Source: Microbacterium testaceum StLB037 | GTDB taxonomy: Bacteria; Actinomycetota; Actinomycetes; Actinomycetales; Microbacteriaceae | NCBI RefSeq assembly: GCF_900104345.1 | Contig: NZ_FNJN01000004.1 | Coordinates: forward strand, 124,802 to 188,801 | Reading direction: 5' to 3' | DNA length: 64,000 nucleotides | Shown: in pieces, positions 14,259 through 24,459 of the stretch | How the letters are laid out: the number at the start of each line of letters is the position of its first letter | How positions within the stretch are numbered: position 1 is the stretch's first letter | Program-made: the position numbers and the translations under genes | Notes under the pieces: model-generated | What the model was told of the DNA's origin: nothing | Databases searched by the model: none | Seen by the model: the letters and a program-made list of their open reading frames with translations, nothing else

Positions 14259-16319
14259 TCACTCGCTCCGGAACGCCTCCGGCACGGCCGCGTGCAGGTC
14301 GGCCAGCCACACGCGGGCGTTGCCGTCGGAGGGTGCACGCCAGTCGCCGCGCGGCGACAGCGAGCCCGCGGGCGACACCTTGGGTCCGTTCGGAATCGCG
14401 GTGCGCTTGAACTGCGCGAAGCCGAAGAACCGCTTCAGGAACACCTCGAGCCACTTCGCCACGGTGACGAGGTCGTACACCGGTCGCCCTGCCTCGGGGT
14501 AGCCGGGGGGCCAGGCGCCGGCATCCCGATCGCTCCAGGCGTGAGCCGCGAGGAAGGCGATCTTGGACGGTCGGAAGCCGAAGCGCAGCACGTGGTAAAG
14601 CGTGAAATCGTGCAGGTTGTACGGGCCGATACGGTCCTCGGTGGACTGCATCCGGCCGTCCTGGCCGGCGGGCACCAGCTCGGGACTGATCTCGGTGTCG
14701 AGCACGGACTGGAGCACGTCGACGGTCTCATCGCTGAGCTCGCCTGAGGAGATCACCCAGCGGATGAGGTGCTGGATGAGCGTCTTGGGGACGCCGGGGT
14801 TCACCGAGTAGTGGCTCATCTGGTCGCCCACGCCGTACGTGGACCACCCGAGGGCGATCTCGGACAGGTCGCCGGTGCCGACGACGATCCCGTTGTTCTG
14901 GTTCGCCAGACGGAACAGGTAGTCGGTGCGGAGCCCCGCCTGGACGTTCTCGAACGTGACGTCGTGGACGGGCTGCCCCGCCGCGAAGGGGTGTCCCATG
15001 CGCGAGAGCATCTCGGTCGCCGCCGGGCGGATGTCGATCTCTTCGATCGAGGCGCCGACGGCTTCGGCGAGGGCGATCGCGTTGCGCTTGGTCTTCTCGC
15101 TCGTGGCGAACCCGGGCAGCGTATAGGTGAGGATGTCGCTGCGCGGACGCCCCATCCGGTCCATGGCGCGGGCGATCACGAGCAGCGCGTGCGTGGAGTC
15201 GAGTCCGCCGCTCACACCGAGAACCGGACGCGGGTCGCCGATGGCCCGGAGCCGCTGCACGAGGCCCGACACCTGGATGTTGAACGCCTCGTAGCAGTCC
15301 TGTGCGAGGCGAGCCGGATCGTCGGGGACGAAGGGGAAGCGATCGACCGCGCGGCGCAGACCGAGGTCGGTCGCGGGCGGGGCGAGCTCGAACGACACCG
15401 TCCGGAACGCGGGGCCGGTCGTGCGGCGGTTGTCGTCGAATGTGCCCTGCCGCAGGCGATCCTGTCGCAGACGGTCCAGGTCGACGTCGGCGACGCTGCG
15501 CCGTGGTCCGTCGGGGAAGCGCTCGGTCGTGGCGAGCAGGTGCCCGCCCTCGTAGATCATGGTCTGGCCGTCCCATGAGACGTCGTTGGTCGATTCGCCC
15601 TGACCCGCGGCCGCGTAGACGTAGGCCGCGAGGCACCGCATGGACTGCGACTGCGACAGCAGGTTCCGATCGTCGGCACGCCCGATCGTGATGGGACTGC
15701 CCGATAGGTTGGCGAGCACCGTCGCCCCTGCGAGCGCCGCCCCCGAGGACGGCGGGATCGGCACCCAGACGTCTTCGCACACCTCGGCGTGCAGGGTGAG
15801 ACCGGGTACGTCGGCCGCCTCGAACAGCAGGTCGGGTCCGAACGGCACCGTCTCGCCGGCGACGCGGATGTGCTGACCGACCTGGTCGTCTCCGCGCGCG
15901 TACCAGCGGTGCTCGTAGAACTCGCGATAGGTGGGCAGGTACGCCTTGGGAGCCACGCCGAGCACCCGACCGCGGTGGATCACGACCGCGCAGTTGAACA
16001 GGCGGTTGCCGTGGCGCAGCGGCGCGCCGACGAGGAGCACCGGAAGAAGATCGGCGGATGCCAGCACCAGGCGCTCGAGAGCGGTTTCAACGGCATCGAG
16101 GAGGGGATCCTGCATGACGAGGTCGTCGATCGCGTAGCCGGTGAGGCACAGCTCGGGGAAGACGGCGACGGCGACGCCCTCAGCGTCGCACGCGCGCGCG
16201 GAGTCGAGCACGGCGTCGGCATTGGCGGCGGGGTCGGCGACCGCGACGGGAATCGTGCACGCCGCGACGCGCGCGAACCCGTGCCGGTACACGTTCTCGA
16301 ACGGCAGGTCGGTGATCAC
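14259..16319 (-). CDS. nadE: Glutamine-dependent NAD(+) synthase
   Basis: This 686-residue two-domain enzyme makes NAD+ from deamido-NAD+, ATP and glutamine, the last step of NAD synthesis. The N-terminal nitrilase-fold glutaminase shows its triad: E56 in FPELCLTGY, K125 in APKAYLP and C181 in AEVCEDVW. The C-terminal synthetase domain has the PP-loop GVSGGLDSTHA at about 370 and STYGVGDQMSHYSVN further on. Length and architecture match the M. tuberculosis enzyme type. It starts GTG at 16319 with GAGGGG immediately upstream. It is monocistronic. Confidence 0.96.
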   Translation of the reverse strand: MITDLPFENVYRHGFARVAACTIPVAVADPAANADAVLDSARACDAEGVAVAVFPELCLTGYAIDDLVMQDPLLDAVETALERLVLASADLLPVLLVGAPLRHGNRLFNCAVVIHRGRVLGVAPKAYLPTYREFYEHRWYARGDDQVGQHIRVAGETVPFGPDLLFEAADVPGLTLHAEVCEDVWVPIPPSSGAALAGATVLANLSGSPITIGRADDRNLLSQSQSMRCLAAYVYAAAGQGESTNDVSWDGQTMIYEGGHLLATTERFPDGPRRSVADVDLDRLRQDRLRQGTFDDNRRTTGPAFRTVSFELAPPATDLGLRRAVDRFPFVPDDPARLAQDCYEAFNIQVSGLVQRLRAIGDPRPVLGVSGGLDSTHALLVIARAMDRMGRPRSDILTYTLPGFATSEKTKRNAIALAEAVGASIEEIDIRPAATEMLSRMGHPFAAGQPVHDVTFENVQAGLRTDYLFRLANQNNGIVVGTGDLSEIALGWSTYGVGDQMSHYSVNPGVPKTLIQHLIRWVISSGELSDETVDVLQSVLDTEISPELVPAGQDGRMQSTEDRIGPYNLHDFTLYHVLRFGFRPSKIAFLAAHAWSDRDAGAWPPGYPEAGRPVYDLVTVAKWLEVFLKRFFGFAQFKRTAIPNGPKVSPAGSLSPRGDWRAPSDGNARVWLADLHAAVPEAFRSE

Positions 16320-16428
16320 CCCCTCAGTCTGTCAGCACGGTCCGACACCGGGCGGTCGGATTGCGAGAGGAGGCCGGCCTGTGGATGGCGGAACCCGATG
16401 TCGGTGGCCCCGATTAGCGTTGAGGACC

Positions 16429-19400
16429 ATGCGGTACATCGAGCAGGAGGCGCGGATCGTCTGGAGCGCCAGCGACCTCAAGGCGGCGGCGGAGTGCGAG
16501 TTCGCGTGGCTGCGCGCCATCGACGCGAAGATCGGTCGCGTCGCGCCCGTCGACGACCCCGAGGACGCCACCCTCGAACGCGCGGCCCGCCTGGGCACGG
16601 CGCACGAGCTGCGGGTGCTCGACGATGACCGCGCCCGCTTCGGCGCGGCGGTGCGCGAGATCCCGGCGGCCCGATCGTCCGACGCCCAGGCCCTCGCCGA
16701 AGCCGTGCGCCTCACCGACGAGGCTCTGGCCGACCCGTCCGTCGAGGTGGTGTACCAGGCCGCTTTCGCCACCGATGAGTTCGTGGGGTTCGCCGACTTC
16801 CTCGTCCGCGAGTCCGACGCGTCGCCCGAGGGAACGCGTCGGTGGATCGTGCAGGACACGAAGCTCGCGCGTCGGGCCCGGGTGACCGCACTCATGCAGC
16901 TCGCCGCCTACGTGGATCAGCTCGATCGTCTCGGCGTCCCGCGCGCGGACGAGGTGCAGTTGCTGCTCGGCGACGGCTCGACGAGCACGCACCGCGTCGA
17001 CGACCTCCTCCCGGTCTTCGGTCTGCGCCGGGAGCGCCTGCGCGCGCTGATCGCCGACCGGAGGGTCGAGCTCGGCGTCGCCGGGCCGGCGATCGCCTGG
17101 GGCGATGCGCGGGGCGATCTCGGGGTCATCGCATGCGGCCGGTGCGCGACGTGCGAGCTCGAGGTCGTCGCGCACCGCGACCTGCTTCTGGTCGCCGGCA
17201 TGCGCCCCGTCCAGCGCGATCGGCTCCGTGCCGGCGGCATCGAGACCATCGACCAGCTGGCGTCTGCTCCGACCGCTCCCGCCGCGATGAGTGCCGACAC
17301 CTTCGCGTCACTCCGCACGCAGGCGCGTCTGCAGCTCGAGAGTCCGGCGGGGGTCCCGGGCGGCGATGCCCCCGCCTCCGCCGTGCCGACGTTCGAGGTC
17401 GTCGCGCCGAAGTCGCTCGGGGTGCTTCCCCGGCCCGACCACGGCGACCTGTTCTTCGACTTCGAGGGCGACCCGCTCTACACCGAGGGGGTCGGTGAGC
17501 ACTGGGGCATCGACTACCTCTTCGGCTGGGTCGACTCTCGCGAAACCTACGGGGCCCTGTGGGCGCACACCTTCGACGAGGAGCGAGCGGCCCTCGAGCG
17601 CTTCCTCGACATGGTGGCGCTACGCCGTCAGCAGTACCCGGGCATGCACATCTACCACTACGCCCCCTACGAACCGACCCATCTGCTCACGATGGCGGCT
17701 CGCTACGGAGTTCGAGAGGCGGACGTCGATCGGCTCCTGCGCGACGGCGTCTTCGTCGACCTGTACCCGGTCGTCCGGCGAGCCCTGCGGGTCGGCTCGC
17801 GCTCGTATTCGATCAAGAAGCTCGAGCCCCTCTACATGGGCGATGAGGTGCGCACCAGCGACGTCCAGCGCGGAGACGACTCCATCGTGAAGTACGTCGA
17901 GGCCCGCGCGCTCGCCGCCGACGGCGACACGACCGCCGCGCAACGCGTGCTCGACGATCTCGCCGACTACAACCGCTACGACTGCGTGTCGACCCGGCGA
18001 CTACGCGATTGGCTGGTCGAGCGTGCCCGCGAGTCGGGCGCCGTCCCGGCGCGAGGCGCCGAGCCCGACGAACAGGCGTATGAGCCTTCGCCGCGCGCCA
18101 CAGCCCTGCAGAGGTGGGCGGCCGACGCCGCCGAGCCCGATGCGACGGCGCTCCGTCTCGCCGCTGCCGCCATCGACTACTACCCGCGCGAAGAGAAGAC
18201 CTATTGGGCCACGCACTTCCTGCGCCTGCGCGAGCCGCTGTCGGTGTGGGAGGACACGCGTGACGTCGTGGTGATCGATGCGGCACGTTCGCGGGTGGTC
18301 GCCGACTGGCATGTCCCCGAGTCGGGCCGGGGCTCGCAGCGCCGACTCGTCGAGCTTCGCGGTGAGGTCGCCCCCGGGACGCGCCTGAGCGCGGACGCCG
18401 AACCTTTCGCGGTCTACGATCTGCCCGCTCCGTTCCCGCTCGAGACACGGCCGCGGTGGATCCACGGTGCGCGCCGTACGACCGTTCGCGAGGTCCTCGA
18501 CGACGGGGCGATCGTCGAGGAGATCGCCGCCGACGGAGTGACCTGGGACGACCTGCCACTCGCCCTCACCCCACCCGCGCCGCCCCGCGCCGGCAATCAG
18601 CAGAAGGCGATCGACGCGTGGGCCGACGCCGTCCTCGCGGCGGCCCCGGCGATCCCGCAGGGAGCCGCGGCCGACATCCTCCGCCGGGTCCCACCGCGGA
18701 CGCTCTCGGGCGCTCTCGCCCCGGTCACCAGCATCGACGGCCGAGGCGGCGACGACGACGTGGCGGCGATCGCTCGGAGCGTGGCCGACCTGGACCACAG
18801 CTACCTGGCCGTGCAGGGCCCTCCCGGCACGGGCAAGACCTACGTCGGCTCCCACGTCATCGCCCGCCTCGTCGCCGATCGCGGGTACCGCGTCGGGGTC
18901 GTGGCGCAGTCGCACGCGACCGTCGAGCACATGCTCGACCAGGTCATCGCGGCGGGGGTGCCGGCATCCCGAGTCGGGAAAGCGCCGAAGGACCCGGGCG
19001 TCTCGCACTCCTTCACCGTTCTGCCGAAGAACGGGATCGCGGCGTTCACCGGCGAGAACGCAGCGACCGGTTTCGTCGTCGGCGGGACCGCGTGGGACTT
19101 CAGCCACGAGACCCGGATCCCCCGCGGAAGTCTCGATCTGCTGGTGATCGACGAAGCGGGGCAGTTCTCGCTCGCGTCCACGATCGCGGTGTCGCTCGCG
19201 GCGCGGCGCCTTCTTCTGCTGGGCGACCCCCAGCAGCTGCCGCAGGTCAGTCAGGGCACGCACCCCGAGCCCGTCGACACCTCGGCGCTCGGGTGGATCA
19301 TCGACGGAGCCGAGGTGGTGCCCGAGGAGTTCGGCTACTTCCTCGCCCGCACGCGCCGCATGCACCCCGCCGTCGCCGAGCCGGTGTCACGCCTGTCGTA

Positions 19401-19977
19401 CGAGGGTCGCCTCGCCGCGCACCCCTCCACCGCTCTGCGCCGCCTCGACGGCGTCGAACCGGGGGTGCACGTGGTCCCGGTGCGCCACAGCGGAAATGCG
19501 ACGTTCTCGAGCGAAGAGGCCGCCGAGGTCGCCCGATTGGTCGCCGAGCTCGTCGGACGTGAATGGACCGGAGCCGAGGGAGGGGCGGGCGATTCCGCCA
19601 CCGTGCACGAACCTCGTGCGCTCCGGTCCGACGACATCATCGTCATCACCCCGTACAACGCCCAGCAGGTCGCCGTCGAGGAGGCGCTGGCCGCGGCCGG
19701 CTTCGCCGACGTCCCGGTCGGCACGGTCGATCGGTTCCAGGGGAAGGAGGCGGTCGTGGCGATCCTGACGCTCGCCGCCTCATCGGGGCGGGAGGCCCCC
19801 CGCGGGCTCGAGTTCCTCCTGCTGCGCAACCGCATCAACGTCGCGATCTCGCGAGCGATGCAGGCCGCCTACGTGGTGTACTCACCCGCTTTGCTCGACG
19901 ACCTTCCGCGGACCCCCGAGGGGGTCGCGCGGCTCAGCGGCTTCGCACGGTTGGTGGGCGCTCAGGCCGTGCCGTAA
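16429..19977 (+). CDS. TM0106-type RecB-like nuclease fused to superfamily I helicase
   Basis: This 1182-residue protein has three parts. An N-terminal RecB-like nuclease module (about 1-330) includes FADFLV and a [12 protein letters not shown] metal-site motif and a CGRCATC cysteine group near 236. An RNase H-like domain begins [15 protein letters not shown] (about 340). A C-terminal Dna2/Upf1-type helicase has Walker [13 protein letters not shown] (about 795), Walker [13 protein letters not shown] (about 905), ARTRRMHP, and [16 protein letters not shown] near the end. The family is predicted to process DNA or RNA but is not well characterised. Its last 16 bp overlap the convergent upp gene. 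Confidence 0.88.
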   Translation: MRYIEQEARIVWSASDLKAAAECEFAWLRAIDAKIGRVAPVDDPEDATLERAARLGTAHELRVLDDDRARFGAAVREIPAARSSDAQALAEAVRLTDEALADPSVEVVYQAAFATDEFVGFADFLVRESDASPEGTRRWIVQDTKLARRARVTALMQLAAYVDQLDRLGVPRADEVQLLLGDGSTSTHRVDDLLPVFGLRRERLRALIADRRVELGVAGPAIAWGDARGDLGVIACGRCATCELEVVAHRDLLLVAGMRPVQRDRLRAGGIETIDQLASAPTAPAAMSADTFASLRTQARLQLESPAGVPGGDAPASAVPTFEVVAPKSLGVLPRPDHGDLFFDFEGDPLYTEGVGEHWGIDYLFGWVDSRETYGALWAHTFDEERAALERFLDMVALRRQQYPGMHIYHYAPYEPTHLLTMAARYGVREADVDRLLRDGVFVDLYPVVRRALRVGSRSYSIKKLEPLYMGDEVRTSDVQRGDDSIVKYVEARALAADGDTTAAQRVLDDLADYNRYDCVSTRRLRDWLVERARESGAVPARGAEPDEQAYEPSPRATALQRWAADAAEPDATALRLAAAAIDYYPREEKTYWATHFLRLREPLSVWEDTRDVVVIDAARSRVVADWHVPESGRGSQRRLVELRGEVAPGTRLSADAEPFAVYDLPAPFPLETRPRWIHGARRTTVREVLDDGAIVEEIAADGVTWDDLPLALTPPAPPRAGNQQKAIDAWADAVLAAAPAIPQGAAADILRRVPPRTLSGALAPVTSIDGRGGDDDVAAIARSVADLDHSYLAVQGPPGTGKTYVGSHVIARLVADRGYRVGVVAQSHATVEHMLDQVIAAGVPASRVGKAPKDPGVSHSFTVLPKNGIAAFTGENAATGFVVGGTAWDFSHETRIPRGSLDLLVIDEAGQFSLASTIAVSLAARRLLLLGDPQQLPQVSQGTHPEPVDTSALGWIIDGAEVVPEEFGYFLARTRRMHPAVAEPVSRLSYEGRLAAHPSTALRRLDGVEPGVHVVPVRHSGNATFSSEEAAEVARLVAELVGREWTGAEGGAGDSATVHEPRALRSDDIIVITPYNAQQVAVEEALAAAGFADVPVGTVDRFQGKEAVVAILTLAASSGREAPRGLEFLLLRNRINVAISRAMQAAYVVYSPALLDDLPRTPEGVARLSGFARLVGAQAVP

Positions 19978-20594
19978 AGGCGGTCGCCCGCGTCGCCGAG
20001 GCCGGGCACGATGTAGCCCTTCTCGTTGAGGCGCTCGTCGACGGCGCCGAGCACGAGGGTCACGTCGTGCCCCTCGACCTGCTTCTCGATCGCCGCGACA
20101 CCCTCGGGGGCGCCGAGCAGGCAAATCGCGGTGACGTCCTGCGCGCCGCGCGCGAAGAGGAAGTTGATGGCCGCGCCGAGCGAGCCGCCGGTGGCGAGCA
20201 TCGGGTCGAGCACGAAGCACTGGCGGTCGCTGAGGTCGTCGGGAAGGCGCTCGGCGTAGGTCGTCGGCTCGAAGGTCTCTTCGTCGCGCACCATGCCGAG
20301 GAAGCCGACCTCGGCGGTGGGGAGAAGCTTCACCATGCCCTCGAGCATGCCGAGCCCGGCGCGAAGAATCGGGACGACGATCGGACGGGGCTCGCTGATC
20401 TTGACGCCCATGGTCGTGGTGACCGGAGTCTGGATCTCGATCGGGTCGACGCGCACGTTGCGGGTCGCCTCGTAGGCGAGGAGCGTCACGAGCTCCTCGG
20501 TGAGCTGGCGGAACACCGGCGACGACGTCTGCACGTCACGCAGCACCGTGAGCTTGTGGGTGATGAGCGGGTGGTCGGCGACGTGGACACGCAT
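19962..20594 (-). CDS. upp: Uracil phosphoribosyltransferase
   Basis: This 210-residue enzyme of pyrimidine salvage converts uracil and PRPP to UMP. The PRPP-binding motif is [12 protein letters not shown]. Family-specific stretches are [10 protein letters not shown], the flexible region [11 protein letters not shown] and the C-terminal [16 protein letters not shown], which contacts uracil. The ATG at 20594 begins [15 protein letters not shown] as in relatives. TAGCCT lies 7 nt upstream. Its 3' end overlaps the nuclease-helicase gene on the other strand by 16 bp. Confidence 0.97.
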   Translation of the reverse strand: MRVHVADHPLITHKLTVLRDVQTSSPVFRQLTEELVTLLAYEATRNVRVDPIEIQTPVTTTMGVKISEPRPIVVPILRAGLGMLEGMVKLLPTAEVGFLGMVRDEETFEPTTYAERLPDDLSDRQCFVLDPMLATGGSLGAAINFLFARGAQDVTAICLLGAPEGVAAIEKQVEGHDVTLVLGAVDERLNEKGYIVPGLGDAGDRLYGTA

Positions 20595-20601
20595 AGGCTC
20601 A

Positions 20602-20607
20602 AGGCTA
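20602..20607 (-). promoter_or_regulatory. -10 element of upp
   Basis: TAGCCT, 7 nt before the ATG at 20594. Confidence 0.4.
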
Positions 20608-20652
20608 ACCGCTCCACCCGCAGACCACCGCCCGTCTTTCACCGGAGACCCC

Positions 20653-21114
20653 GTGACGCCCACCGCCCGCGACCTCACCGCGATGCGGCGCGCCCTCGCC
20701 CTCGCCGATGCCGCGGCGGCCGACGGCGACGTCCCGGTGGGCGCCGTGGTCGTGGATGCCGCGGGCGAGGTCATCGGCGAAGGCCGCAACTTGCGCGAGG
20801 TCACGGGGGACCCGACGGCTCACGCCGAGGTCGTCGCCCTGCGCGAAGCCGCCCGCCGCCTGGGCACGTGGCACTTGGCCGACTGCACCCTGGTCGTCAC
20901 CCTCGAGCCGTGCGTCATGTGCGCCGGTGCGATCCTCCAGGCGCGCATCGAGCGGGTCGTCTTCGGATCGTGGGATGCCAAGGCCGGAGCCGCCGGCTCC
21001 CTGTACGACGTTCTGCGCGACCGGCGGCTTCCGCATCGCGTCGAGGTCGTCGGCGGGGTCGAGGAGGAAGGGGCCTCGGACCGGCTGCGCGCGTTCTTCG
21101 AGGGCCGCCGCTGA
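20653..21114 (+). CDS. tadA: tRNA adenosine(34) deaminase
   Basis: This 153-residue zinc-dependent deaminase converts adenosine-34 to inosine in tRNA-Arg(ACG). The zinc and proton-shuttle residues are H57 and E59 in TAHAEVVAL and C87/C90 in [10 protein letters not shown]. The [10 protein letters not shown] strand is the usual beginning of the deaminase fold. GTG at 20653 is preferred over an internal ATG at 20683 because CGGAG lies 5-6 nt upstream and it includes the first helix. It is divergent from upp, a common pairing in actinobacteria. Confidence 0.94.
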   Translation: MTPTARDLTAMRRALALADAAAADGDVPVGAVVVDAAGEVIGEGRNLREVTGDPTAHAEVVALREAARRLGTWHLADCTLVVTLEPCVMCAGAILQARIERVVFGSWDAKAGAAGSLYDVLRDRRLPHRVEVVGGVEEEGASDRLRAFFEGRR

Positions 21115-21118
21115 CGAC

Positions 21119-22048
21119 TCAGCGGGGGAGGAGCGGAAGCACATCCGTGCCGATCTGGTCGGCGTGATCGAGGTCGCGGAGGTCCATCAGCTGGAAGTAG
21201 ACCCGTTCGGCGCCCAGCCCGCGAAGCCGCTCGACCTTCTCGGCGACCTGTGAGGGAGTGCCGACGATGTTCGCCCCGTCGTCGAACTGGTCGCGGGTGC
21301 GGCCGATCGCGTCGAGGCGGCGGTCGATCTCGGCGTCGTCCGCCCCGACGACGGTCGGAAGCGCCACCGAGAGCTTCAGCGTGCCCGGGTCCCGCCCGAT
21401 CGCTTCGCACGCGGCGCGCACGACGGCGAACTTCTCGGCCACGACGTCCTCCGAGACGAACCCGATGTTGAACTCGGTGGCGTACCTCGCGGCCAGTGCG
21501 GGGGTGCGCTTCGGGCCGCCCCCGCCCACGATCACCGGAACCGGGGATTGCACCGGTTTCGGGAGCGCCGGCGCCTCGTCGAGGTCGTAGTGCTCGCCGT
21601 GGAACGTGAAGGTGTCGGCATCCGGGGTCGACCAGAGACCCGTCACGACCTGGAGCTGCTCTTCGAGCAGATCGAAGCGCTTGGGCGGGAACGGGATGCC
21701 GTAGGCGCGGTGCTCGCGCTCGAACCACCCCGTTCCGAGCCCCAGCTCGACGCGGCCACCCGACATCGCGTCGACCTGGGCGACCTGGATCGCGAGGATC
21801 GCCGGGACCCGGTAGGTCACGGACGACACGAGGGTGCCCAGGCGGATCCGCGAGGTCTCGCGGGCGAGGCCGGCGAGCGTCGTCCACGCGTCGGTGGGGC
21901 CGGGGCGCGCATCTCCCTCGCCCATGCGCAGGTAGTGGTCCGACCGGAAGAACCCGTCGAGACCGTGCTCTTCGGCGGAGCGCGCGAAAGCGAGCTGGTC
22001 ATCGTAGGAGAAGCCCTGCTGGGGCTCGGTGAACAGGCAGTACTCCAC
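21119..22048 (-). CDS. LLM class (probably F420-dependent) oxidoreductase
   Basis: This 309-residue luciferase-like TIM-barrel flavin/F420 oxidoreductase has an unknown substrate. Landmarks are GLDGFFRSDHYLR (about 30-42), IRLGTLVSSVTYR, GGRVELGLGTGWFEREHRAYG and PVIVGGGGPKRTPALAARYA. The GTG at 22048 is chosen because GGAGG lies 5 nt upstream and upstream in-frame sequence is not conserved. It is 29 bp downstream of an alpha/beta hydrolase gene on the same strand, so the two may form an operon. It converges on tadA with 4 bp between stops. Confidence 0.88.
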   Translation of the reverse strand: MEYCLFTEPQQGFSYDDQLAFARSAEEHGLDGFFRSDHYLRMGEGDARPGPTDAWTTLAGLARETSRIRLGTLVSSVTYRVPAILAIQVAQVDAMSGGRVELGLGTGWFEREHRAYGIPFPPKRFDLLEEQLQVVTGLWSTPDADTFTFHGEHYDLDEAPALPKPVQSPVPVIVGGGGPKRTPALAARYATEFNIGFVSEDVVAEKFAVVRAACEAIGRDPGTLKLSVALPTVVGADDAEIDRRLDAIGRTRDQFDDGANIVGTPSQVAEKVERLRGLGAERVYFQLMDLRDLDHADQIGTDVLPLLPR

Positions 22049-22077
22049 GGGGACCTCCGGGGCGGGTCGGGGATGGG

Positions 22078-23190
22078 TCAGTCGGCCGAGCGCAGGATGA
22101 TCGCCTCGGTCGGGGGTGCCGGGTCGGCGGGGCGACCGACGTAGCCGATGTGGGTCAGCAGAGCCTGACGGAACACCGCGGGGCGTTCGAGGTGCACGGA
22201 GTGTCCGGCGCCCTCGACGGGCACCTCGGCGACCTCGCCGCCCTTCTCCGCATAGGTCGAGAGCACATCGCGCGTCTGCGAGACCATCGGCTGCGCGGGC
22301 GCGACATCGACGCCGGGCCAGTCGGGGACCACGCCGAGCGCGCCGAGGTGGTTGACGTCCGAGAACGAGGTGTCCGAGACGATCGCATCGGCGGTGCCGT
22401 AGATCCACAGGATCGGCGGCTTCGCGGCGAGGTCCACGATGCCCGAAACGTCGAAGTACTTCGGCGCGAGGGCGTTCAGCACTCCCGTCGTCCCGGGGGC
22501 GAAGCCCGGCCAGGTCGAGGTGGTGACCGAGTCGCCCGGGTAGTTGCCGGTGGCCGTGGACGTCGACAGCATCGCTTCGACCCAGACGTCCTCGTGCTCG
22601 CTCCGGTAGCCGTCGGCGACGTAGCTGCTGCGGAACACGGAGCGGGGAGAGGTGGGGGCCCCGTCGGTGGTGTCGTGGTCGATGAGGCGTTGAATGAAGT
22701 CGGGGTTCGCCGCGCCCGCGCCCGCGCCCGCGTCTTCGTCGCTCAGACGGGAGCCGTCGCGACGTGTGCCGCCGAACCCGTACGGCGAGATCGGCGACTG
22801 CAGGGTCAGTGACAGGACGGGGTGATCGAGCGCGTACTGCAGCACGACGGCTCCGCCCATCGACCAGCCGACGAGGTGGGCGGTGGAGATGCCGAGAGCC
22901 TCGAGCGTCGCGTGCAGGTCGTCGCTGAAATCGCGGACGCCGCGCGTGGCATCGATCGGGCTGTGCTCGGTACGACCGAAGCCGCGCAGGTCGACCGCGA
23001 TCACCCGCAGCTCGCTCGGCAGGTCCTGCATGATCTCCTGCCAGAACAGCGAGGAGGCGACGTTGCCGTGCACGAAGACCACCGTGTGCTCGGGGGAGGT
23101 GGAGGGGTCGTCACCGACGCGCTCGAGCACGTTCACACCCAGCCGGTCGGTCTCGACCAGGCGCGCGGTGATGCCGTCGAAGAGAGTCAT
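22078..23190 (-). CDS. Alpha/beta hydrolase
   Basis: This 370-residue serine hydrolase has the catalytic triad in place: oxyanion HGNVASSLFW, nucleophile serine in VGWSMGGAV (about 135), an acidic residue near IYGTADAIV, and histidine in EGAGHSVHLE. A long lid or insert lies between about 170 and 260. The substrate is unknown. The ATG at 23190 follows an AGGA ribosome-binding stretch 7 nt upstream. It is likely co-transcribed with the LLM oxidoreductase gene downstream. Confidence 0.88.
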   Translation of the reverse strand: MTLFDGITARLVETDRLGVNVLERVGDDPSTSPEHTVVFVHGNVASSLFWQEIMQDLPSELRVIAVDLRGFGRTEHSPIDATRGVRDFSDDLHATLEALGISTAHLVGWSMGGAVVLQYALDHPVLSLTLQSPISPYGFGGTRRDGSRLSDEDAGAGAGAANPDFIQRLIDHDTTDGAPTSPRSVFRSSYVADGYRSEHEDVWVEAMLSTSTATGNYPGDSVTTSTWPGFAPGTTGVLNALAPKYFDVSGIVDLAAKPPILWIYGTADAIVSDTSFSDVNHLGALGVVPDWPGVDVAPAQPMVSQTRDVLSTYAEKGGEVAEVPVEGAGHSVHLERPAVFRQALLTHIGYVGRPADPAPPTEAIILRSAD

Positions 23191-23300
23191 CGCTAGTCCT
23201 CCGTGTCGCTCGCCGGTGCTCCGGCACACCGTTTTCCGACTCTAACGCGCGCCCCTATCGGTCGCACTCAGGCTTGCCCCCGCCATCGGCGACGGATTCG

Positions 23301-23306
23301 TAAACT
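23301..23306 (+). promoter_or_regulatory. -10 element of proC
   Basis: TAAACT, 7 nt before the ATG at 23314; close to leaderless. Confidence 0.45.
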
Positions 23307-23313
23307 GTGCCGT

Positions 23314-24159
23314 ATGACGGATGCCACGACCTCGCTGCCCCCGATCGCGATCCTCGGAGCCGGTTCCATGGGAGGAGCGATCCTCCGCGGCCTCGTCGCC
23401 GCGGGCCTGACCGAGGGCGGGGTGACGGCCACCAACCGCTCCGTCGCCAAAGCGGCCGAGCTCGCCGAGCTCGACGGGGTGACCAGTGTCGCGCTCGAGG
23501 TCAATCCCGCGGGCAACACCGACGCCGCGTCCGCCGCCGACATCGTGCTGGTGGGCGTGAAGCCCGCGATGGTGCCCGACCTGCTCGACGAGATCGCCCC
23601 GCACCTGCGACCCGGCGCGATCGTGGTGAGTCTGGCGGCGGGAGTCACCCTCGACACGTTCGCCGCTCACCTCGGCGAGGGCGTCTCCACCCTGCGCTCG
23701 ATGCCGAACACCCCCTCCCTCGTCGGCCAGGGCGTGACGGGGCTCGCCGCCGGGTCCGCGGCGTCCGCCGACGACGTCGCGGTGGTCCGAGCCCTCTTCG
23801 AGACCGTGGGTTCGGTGCTCGAAGTCCCCGAGTCGCAGATCGACGCCCTCTCGACCATCTCGGGCTCCGGTCCCGCCTATGTCTTCCTGCTCGTCGAGGA
23901 GTTCACCAAGGCCGCCGTGCGGATGGGGTTCGACGACGATCAGGCGCGTCTGCTCGCGGAGCAGACCTTCATCGGAGCGACCGCGCTCATGGCATCCGCA
24001 GAGGTGGATCCCGCCGAGCTCCGCCGCCGCGTGACCAGCCCGAAGGGCACCACCGAGCGCGCCGTCACCGTCTTGCAGGACGCTCGTCTCGACGACACCT
24101 TCACCACCGCCGCCGAAGCGGCCCTCGCCCGGGCGAAAGAACTGGCCGCGGGCAACTGA
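23314..24159 (+). CDS. proC: Pyrroline-5-carboxylate reductase
   Basis: This 281-residue enzyme makes proline by NAD(P)H reduction of pyrroline-5-carboxylate. The Rossmann motif is ILGAGSMGGAI (13-23). The C-terminal dimerisation domain contains the family signature ISGSGPAYVFLLVE and the SPKGTTERAV stretch. The ATG at 23314 lies 7 nt after TAAACT. The DUF1905 gene follows after 2 bp and is probably in the same operon. In M. tuberculosis proC is likewise close to an excisionase-like HTH gene and bS22, found here 3 kb downstream. Confidence 0.96.
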   Translation: MTDATTSLPPIAILGAGSMGGAILRGLVAAGLTEGGVTATNRSVAKAAELAELDGVTSVALEVNPAGNTDAASAADIVLVGVKPAMVPDLLDEIAPHLRPGAIVVSLAAGVTLDTFAAHLGEGVSTLRSMPNTPSLVGQGVTGLAAGSAASADDVAVVRALFETVGSVLEVPESQIDALSTISGSGPAYVFLLVEEFTKAAVRMGFDDDQARLLAEQTFIGATALMASAEVDPAELRRRVTSPKGTTERAVTVLQDARLDDTFTTAAEAALARAKELAAGN

Positions 24160-24161
24160 TC

Positions 24162-24449
24162 ATGCGCCTGCGGTTCACCGGGACGATCTGGTACTGGCGC
24201 GGCCCCGCGCCGTTCCATTTCGTCTCGGTGCCCCCGGCGGAGGCGGCGATGATCGCCGAGGTCGCCCCGGTCGTCACCTACGGGTGGGGGATGATCCCCG
24301 CATCCGTCACGATCGGCCGCACCACCGTGACCACCTCGCTCTGGCCGAAGGACGGCGGGTACGTGGTGCCGGTGAAGAAAGCACTGCAGGATGCCGAGGG
24401 CCTCGGCGTCGACGACGAGGTCGAGCTGACCCTGGACATCGACGCCTGA
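24162..24449 (+). CDS. DUF1905 domain protein
   Basis: This 95-residue protein consists only of a DUF1905 beta-barrel-like domain. Landmarks are FTGTIWYWRGPAPFHFVSVP at the N-terminus, WGMIPASVTIGRTT in the middle and YVVPVKKALQDAEGLGVDDEV near the end. Its role is unknown; in some bacteria the domain is fused to others. It starts 2 bp after the proC stop, so it is probably translated from the proC message. Confidence 0.85.
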   Translation: MRLRFTGTIWYWRGPAPFHFVSVPPAEAAMIAEVAPVVTYGWGMIPASVTIGRTTVTTSLWPKDGGYVVPVKKALQDAEGLGVDDEVELTLDIDA

Positions 24450-24459
24450 GCGCGTCGAC

